A DNA stretch of 64,000 nt from Rickettsia tamurae (GTDB taxonomy: Bacteria > Pseudomonadota > Alphaproteobacteria > Rickettsiales > Rickettsiaceae): contig NZ_CCMG01000014.1 in assembly GCF_000751075.1 (NCBI RefSeq), forward strand, positions 62,001 through 126,000, written 5' to 3'. The notes under the pieces were generated by a model. That model saw nothing but the letters and a program-made list of their open reading frames with translations, was not told the origin of the DNA and searched no databases. Positions within the stretch are counted from its first letter, which is position 1, and every line of letters starts with the position of its first letter. Below are positions 58,292 to 64,000 of this stretch, piece by piece. The translations under genes were made by a program, and so were the position numbers.

Positions 58292-61200
58292 ATGGTTTCA
58301 TTAAGGGATAATATAGAAGCACAACCCTTGTCACATAATAGAAGAATAAGAAAAAATTTCGGTCACATAAATTTAGTAGCAGATATACCGAATTTGATTG
58401 AAATTCAAAAAAATTCATATGAAAAAAACTTTCTACAGTTAAATATTAAAGATTCTGAAAGAAAAAACAAAGGTTTACAATCTATATTAAACTCAATTTT
58501 TCCTATTTCAGATTCCTCCAATATTGCTAATTTAGAATTTGTAAAATATGAATTCGATACTCCAAAATATGATGTAGAAGAGTGTAGTCAGAGAAGTTTA
58601 AGTTATGCTGCTCCTCTTAAAGTTACTTTAAGATTAAGTATTTGGGATATAGATGAGGATACCGGTACTAGAGAAATTAAAGGGATTAAAGAGCAAGAAG
58701 TATATATGGGTGATATCCCATTAATGACTAAAAACGGTACTTTTATTATCAACGGTACGGAAAGAGTAGTTGTATCACAAATGCATCGCTCACCTGGCGT
58801 GTTCTTTTATCATGATGAAGGAAAAGTTCACTCTTCCGGCAAGCTTTTATATTCTGCTCGTGTTATTCCATATAGAGGGTCTTGGCTTGATTTAGAATTT
58901 GACGCTAAGGATGTTATTTATTTCAGGATTGATAGAAAAAGAAAGCTTTATGCTACTACTTTGCTTAGAGCTATAGGTATGAGTACTGAAGAAATTATAA
59001 AATTTTATTATAATTCAGTAACTTATAAGTTTGTTAAAAATAAAGGTTGGGCGGTTAAATTTATACCTCAGCATATTACTGCTCATCGTTTAACAAGTGA
59101 TTTAGTAGATGCAGATACCGGAAATGTTCTACTGAAAGCAGGACAAAAAATTACCCCACGTTTGGCTAAAAAATATTTTGGGGAAGGGCTTAATAATATT
59201 TTAGTAGCTCATGAAACTTTAATCGGCAAATATCTATCCGAAGATTTAAGAGATCCTGCAAGCGATGAAGTATTAGCAAAAATCGGTGAAATGATTACTG
59301 CTGATATGTTAAATGTTATTAATGATCTTAAAATTAAAAATGTTAACGTATTAGTAATCAATCCTCAATCCGGTCCATATATAAGGAACACCTTATTTGC
59401 TGATAAAAATCAGGATCGCGAGGCAGCATTATGTGACATTTTCAGAGTTTTAAGACCGGGCGAACCTGCTAATATCGAAGCGGCTGAAAGCCTGTTTTAT
59501 AATTTATTCTTTGATGCGGAAAGATATGATCTTTCAGAAGTCGGGCGAATAAAAATGAATTCTAGGTTAGAGCTGAATATTTCTGAAGAAGTTACGGTTT
59601 TAACAATTGATGATATTAAAAATATCGTAAAAGTTTTAGTAGAGCTTAAAGACGGTAAAGGTATCATAGACGATATTGATCATTTAGGTAATAGAAGGGT
59701 TAGATCGGTAGGTGAATTGATAGAAAATCAATTTAGAATAGGTTTAGTCCGAATGGAAAAATCTGTAATTGAAAGGATGTCGGCAGGTGATGTTGATACT
59801 GTAATGCCTCATGATTTAGTAAATTCTAAAATTTTAGTTTCAGTAGTAAAAGAATTTTTTAGTACCTCCCAATTATCCCAATTTATGGATCAAACAAATC
59901 CATTATCGGAAATAACTCATAAAAGAAGGCTGTCGGCACTCGGACCTGGAGGTCTTAGTCGAGATCGAGCAGGTTTTGAGGTGCGTGACGTACATCCGAC
60001 TCATTACGGTCGTATTTGTCCTATTGAAACACCTGAAGGTCAGAATATCGGGTTAATTAACTCTATGGCTACTTATGCTAGAATAAATAAACACGGTTTT
60101 ATAGAGAGTCCGTATAGAAGAGTTAAAGATGGGCATGTAACCGATGAAGTGGTATATCTTTCTGCTATTGAAGAAGGTAAATACAAAATCGGACAAGCAA
60201 ATTCTAAAGTTGATAAAGATGGAAAGCTGCAAGGAGAGTTTATTAATTGCCGAGTTGAAGGCGGTAATTTTGTAATGGTAGAGCCGCATGAGGTAGATTT
60301 CATTGATGTGACTCCTATGCAGGTAGTATCGGTTGCGACTTCTCTTATACCTTTCTTAGAAAACGATGATGCTAACCGTGCTTTGATGGGTTCAAACATG
60401 CAAAGACAAGCCGTTCCTTTAATTAAAACGGATGCACCTTTTGTAGGTACCGGAGTTGAAGAGGTAGTAGCTAAAGATTCCGGAGCGTCAGTGCTTGCAT
60501 TACATGACGGTATTGTTGAGCAGGTAGATTCAAATAGAATCGTGATTAGAACTCTAGAACAAAAAGTTGACGGTTCTCCTTCGGTTGATATTTATAATTT
60601 ATTAAAATTCCAAAAATCCAATCATAATACTTGTATAAATCAAAAGCCTTTAGTTAAGGTCGGTCATTACGTTAAGAAAAACGATATTATAGCTGACGGT
60701 CCTAGTACGGATAACGGTGAAATTGCTTTAGGTAGAAACGTGCTTGTGGCTTTCTTACCTTGGAATGGTTATAATTTTGAAGATTCAATTTTAATATCCG
60801 AACGTATAGTAAAAGAGGATGTATTTACATCTATTCATATTGAAGAGTTTGAAGTAATAGCTAGAGATACACGCCTTGGTCCTGAAGAAATTACCCGTGA
60901 TATACCGAATGTAAGTGAAGAAGCATTACGTCATCTTGATGAGGTCGGAATAATTTATGTAGGTGCAGAAGTAAAAGCCGGTGATATTTTAGTCGGAAAA
61001 GTAACACCGAAAAGTGAATCGCCTATTACTCCTGAAGAGAAGCTACTACGTGCTATTTTCGGGGAAAAAGCTTTTGACGTAAAAGATTCATCGCTGCATG
61101 TACCTTCCGGAGTTAGCGGAACTGTAGTAGAAGTAAGGGTATTTTCTCGTAGAGGTGTAGAAAAAGACCAGCGAGCTATTGCTATTGAAAAACAACAAAT

Positions 61201-62407
61201 TGAAAAATTAGCAAAAGACAGAGACGACGAATTAGAAATTATTGAGCATTTTGTGTTTAGTTGGCTTGAAAAGCTTTTAGTAGGGCAGGTGATTATTAAC
61301 GGTCCTAAGCAAGTAAAAGCAGGACAAACAATTACTAGTGAAATGCTAAAAGGTTTATCTAAAGGGCAATTTTGGCAGCTTACCGTGGAAGATGCAAATG
61401 TAATGAGTGAAATAAAGCAGATAAAGACTCATTATGATGAGAAAAAAGATGCCCTCGATAAAAGACTCGCTACTAAAGTAGAGAAATTGCAAAGCGGTGA
61501 TGATTTACCTCAGGGAGCTTTAAAAGTAGTAAAAGTATTTATTGCAACTAAGCATAAATTACAGCCCGGGGATAAGATGGCAGGAAGACACGGAAATAAA
61601 GGTGTTATTTCACGTATCGTACCTGAAGAAGATATGCCGTTTTTAGAAAATGGAACTGTAATAGATATCGTTCTTAACCCTCTAGGTCTTCCGTCACGTA
61701 TGAATATAGGACAGATTTTAGAAACGCATCTTGGGTGGGCATCAATAAATTTAGCAAAAAAAATATCCGAATTAGTCAAGGAATATAAAAATAAGCATAT
61801 AGGTATTGAGCAGATTAAGAAATTCTTACTTGAGCTATACGGAGAGAATATTAATTATATACTTGAAAGATCGGAAGAAGAGATTATCTCTTTCTGTAAT
61901 AAAGTAGGTAAAGGCGTACATTTTGCAACTCCTGTATTTGACGGAGCAAAAGTTCAGGACGTTAAAGATATGCTAAAACTTGCCGGTCAAGATCCTTCAG
62001 GACAAGTGAAATTAATTGACGGTAGAACCGGTGAATATTTTGACCGTCTAGTAACCGTCGGACAGAAATATTTGCTGAAATTGCATCATTTAGTCGATAA
62101 TAAAATTCACTCCCGTTCTATAGGACCTTATAGCTTAGTAACGCAGCAACCGCTTGGAGGTAAGTCTCATTTCGGCGGACAGCGTTTCGGGGAAATGGAA
62201 TGTTGGGCATTACAAGCTTACGGTGCAGCTTATACGTTACAGGAAATGTTAACGGTTAAGTCGGATGACGTAAACGGTAGGATCAAAACTTATGATTCTA
62301 TAGTACGTGGTGAAAATAATTTTGAATCAGGCATTCCTGAATCATTTAATGTTATGATAAAAGAATTTAGATCTTTATGTCTTAACGTAAAGCTTGAAGT
62401 AACTTAG
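58292..62407 (+). CDS. rpoB: DNA-directed RNA polymerase subunit beta
   Basis: 1371 residues from the ATG at 58292, with AGGAG 7 bases upstream. Landmarks: [19 protein letters not shown], the rifampicin cluster [19 protein letters not shown] with [14 protein letters not shown] (wild-type in form), [19 protein letters not shown] and the end [17 protein letters not shown]. Codon 973 (61208-61210) is TTA, Leu, in [14 protein letters not shown]. This position is reported as Phe in rifampicin-susceptible Rickettsia and Leu in naturally resistant ones. The gene is intact. Confidence 0.98.
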   Translation: MVSLRDNIEAQPLSHNRRIRKNFGHINLVADIPNLIEIQKNSYEKNFLQLNIKDSERKNKGLQSILNSIFPISDSSNIANLEFVKYEFDTPKYDVEECSQRSLSYAAPLKVTLRLSIWDIDEDTGTREIKGIKEQEVYMGDIPLMTKNGTFIINGTERVVVSQMHRSPGVFFYHDEGKVHSSGKLLYSARVIPYRGSWLDLEFDAKDVIYFRIDRKRKLYATTLLRAIGMSTEEIIKFYYNSVTYKFVKNKGWAVKFIPQHITAHRLTSDLVDADTGNVLLKAGQKITPRLAKKYFGEGLNNILVAHETLIGKYLSEDLRDPASDEVLAKIGEMITADMLNVINDLKIKNVNVLVINPQSGPYIRNTLFADKNQDREAALCDIFRVLRPGEPANIEAAESLFYNLFFDAERYDLSEVGRIKMNSRLELNISEEVTVLTIDDIKNIVKVLVELKDGKGIIDDIDHLGNRRVRSVGELIENQFRIGLVRMEKSVIERMSAGDVDTVMPHDLVNSKILVSVVKEFFSTSQLSQFMDQTNPLSEITHKRRLSALGPGGLSRDRAGFEVRDVHPTHYGRICPIETPEGQNIGLINSMATYARINKHGFIESPYRRVKDGHVTDEVVYLSAIEEGKYKIGQANSKVDKDGKLQGEFINCRVEGGNFVMVEPHEVDFIDVTPMQVVSVATSLIPFLENDDANRALMGSNMQRQAVPLIKTDAPFVGTGVEEVVAKDSGASVLALHDGIVEQVDSNRIVIRTLEQKVDGSPSVDIYNLLKFQKSNHNTCINQKPLVKVGHYVKKNDIIADGPSTDNGEIALGRNVLVAFLPWNGYNFEDSILISERIVKEDVFTSIHIEEFEVIARDTRLGPEEITRDIPNVSEEALRHLDEVGIIYVGAEVKAGDILVGKVTPKSESPITPEEKLLRAIFGEKAFDVKDSSLHVPSGVSGTVVEVRVFSRRGVEKDQRAIAIEKQQIEKLAKDRDDELEIIEHFVFSWLEKLLVGQVIINGPKQVKAGQTITSEMLKGLSKGQFWQLTVEDANVMSEIKQIKTHYDEKKDALDKRLATKVEKLQSGDDLPQGALKVVKVFIATKHKLQPGDKMAGRHGNKGVISRIVPEEDMPFLENGTVIDIVLNPLGLPSRMNIGQILETHLGWASINLAKKISELVKEYKNKHIGIEQIKKFLLELYGENINYILERSEEEIISFCNKVGKGVHFATPVFDGAKVQDVKDMLKLAGQDPSGQVKLIDGRTGEYFDRLVTVGQKYLLKLHHLVDNKIHSRSIGPYSLVTQQPLGGKSHFGGQRFGEMECWALQAYGAAYTLQEMLTVKSDDVNGRIKTYDSIVRGENNFESGIPESFNVMIKEFRSLCLNVKLEVT

Positions 62408-62415
62408 AGTTAAGT

Positions 62416-62550
62416 GTATACTCGGTGAATTTCAAAAATTGGCTACGTCGTCTAGCAAGTTCGCAGGTAGCAACGTATTAAGTATACGCTCCGCTCCTCG
62501 CCTTGCAGACTCCTTGCTCTTTTTGAAATTGACCTTCGTATACCTACTCT
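62416..62550 (+). repeat. Family E element between rpoB and rpoC
   Basis: It opens gtatactcggtgaatttcaa and ends gaccttcgtatacc. The inverted copy is at 32932-33067. The ORF at 62439-62654 is repeat sequence. Confidence 0.82.
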
Positions 62551-62587
62551 TCATTTGCTCGAGTTATATTGTCTTGCATAGTATTAG

Positions 62588-62776
62588 CTTTGTTGCATGG
62601 ATCAAAAAACCTATTCGATGTCATCCCCGCGAAAGCGGGGATCCAGAAAAATAACTTCAAATATTGGTATAGAAGTTATTTATTTAAAAAATAAGCCTGT
62701 AAAAACAAGTTTTTTATAGGTTTTACTGAATTCTCGCTTTCGTGGGAATGACATTAAACGATCCATGCAACAACGC
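62588..62776. repeat. Nested B+C palindromic element between rpoB and rpoC
   Basis: B arms (ttgttgcatggatc ... gatccatgcaacaac) enclose C arms (tgtcatccccgcgaaagcgg ... gtgggaatgaca). The block resembles the reverse complement of 6178-6348. With the family E copy it nearly fills the 466-base rpoB-rpoC gap. Confidence 0.85.
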
Positions 62777-62861
62777 TGTGACTAAGAGGAGTATGGCAAT
62801 GACGAAAAATATGAGCCATGCAATAAGAACTTTAATAAAGAAGTATACGAGTAATTTTTAA

Positions 62862-64000
<1,139 letters not shown>

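Noticed and set aside
62439-62654. 71-codon ORF between rpoB and rpoC
   Set aside because: It consists of family E and B/C repeat sequence with no domain.

Overview
This 64 kb window is chromosomal DNA from a Rickettsia, most likely of the spotted fever group. The evidence is the AT-rich sequence with low coding density, the rickettsial type IV secretion block (virB3, virB4 and five tandem virB6 paralogs), an str operon fused to the secE-nusG-rplKAJL-rpoBC (rif) operon with no tuf, many decaying genes, and dense Rickettsia palindromic elements (RPEs), including RPE-1 copies read inside genes. Codon 973 of rpoB is Leu. As I recall the literature, Leu973 marks the naturally rifampicin-resistant subgroup (R. 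massiliae and relatives). The species assignment is inference.

Layout. 1-1.1 kb: 3' truncated aspartate aminotransferase. 1.4-8.2 kb: a TPR/methyltransferase protein, the outer-membrane lipid-asymmetry genes mlaA, mlaC, mlaE and mlaF, a broken prs, and alr. 8.3-10.1 kb: rpmB-rpmE, initiator tRNA, engB. 10.1-11 kb: argB remnant. 11-28.7 kb: type IV secretion genes virB3, virB4 and virB6a-e. 29-31.7 kb: decaying pta and ackA plus a decaying Lys-rich ORF. 31.7-43 kb: trmD-rplS, a GapR/DUF2312 gene, secF, nuoF, lepB-rnc-era, ruvC, trmJ-like, and opposite-strand mrp and ELM1-like genes. 42-46.6 kb: hflK-hflC-htrA and trhO. 46.7-49.9 kb: sdhC, sdhD, sdhA. 50 kb: glnP. 50.8-64 kb: rpsL-rpsG-fusA, tRNA-Trp, secE-nusG-rplK-rplA-rplJ-rplL-rpoB-rpoC (truncated).

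Repeats fill most intergenic space. For this report I name them by their arms. Family A has cgtcattgcgag / ctcgcaatgacg ends. Family B has gttgttgcatgg / ccatgcaacaac ends. Family C starts tgtcat and ends atgaca, with inner palindromes such as ccgcgacttgatcgcgg. D and E are two related families starting near ttggctacgt. F is an inverted-repeat family found only between rplJ and rpoB. RPE-1 is the known protein-coding palindrome. A, B and C are often nested inside one another. The most interesting item lies between sdhC and sdhD: a frameshifted GIY-YIG endonuclease gene bounded by a perfect 35-bp inverted repeat made of family C arms. It looks like a candidate autonomous relative of the otherwise gene-less palindromic elements.

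How the genes fit together: translation and transcription genes (fMet tRNA, ribosomal proteins, EF-G, NusG, RNA polymerase), membrane biogenesis and protein export (SecE, SecF, LepB, HflKC, HtrA, Mla), respiration (NuoF, SdhCDA) and host-interaction secretion are kept. Nucleotide precursor (prs), arginine (argB) and acetate (pta-ackA) metabolism are being lost, as expected in an obligate intracellular bacterium that imports metabolites.
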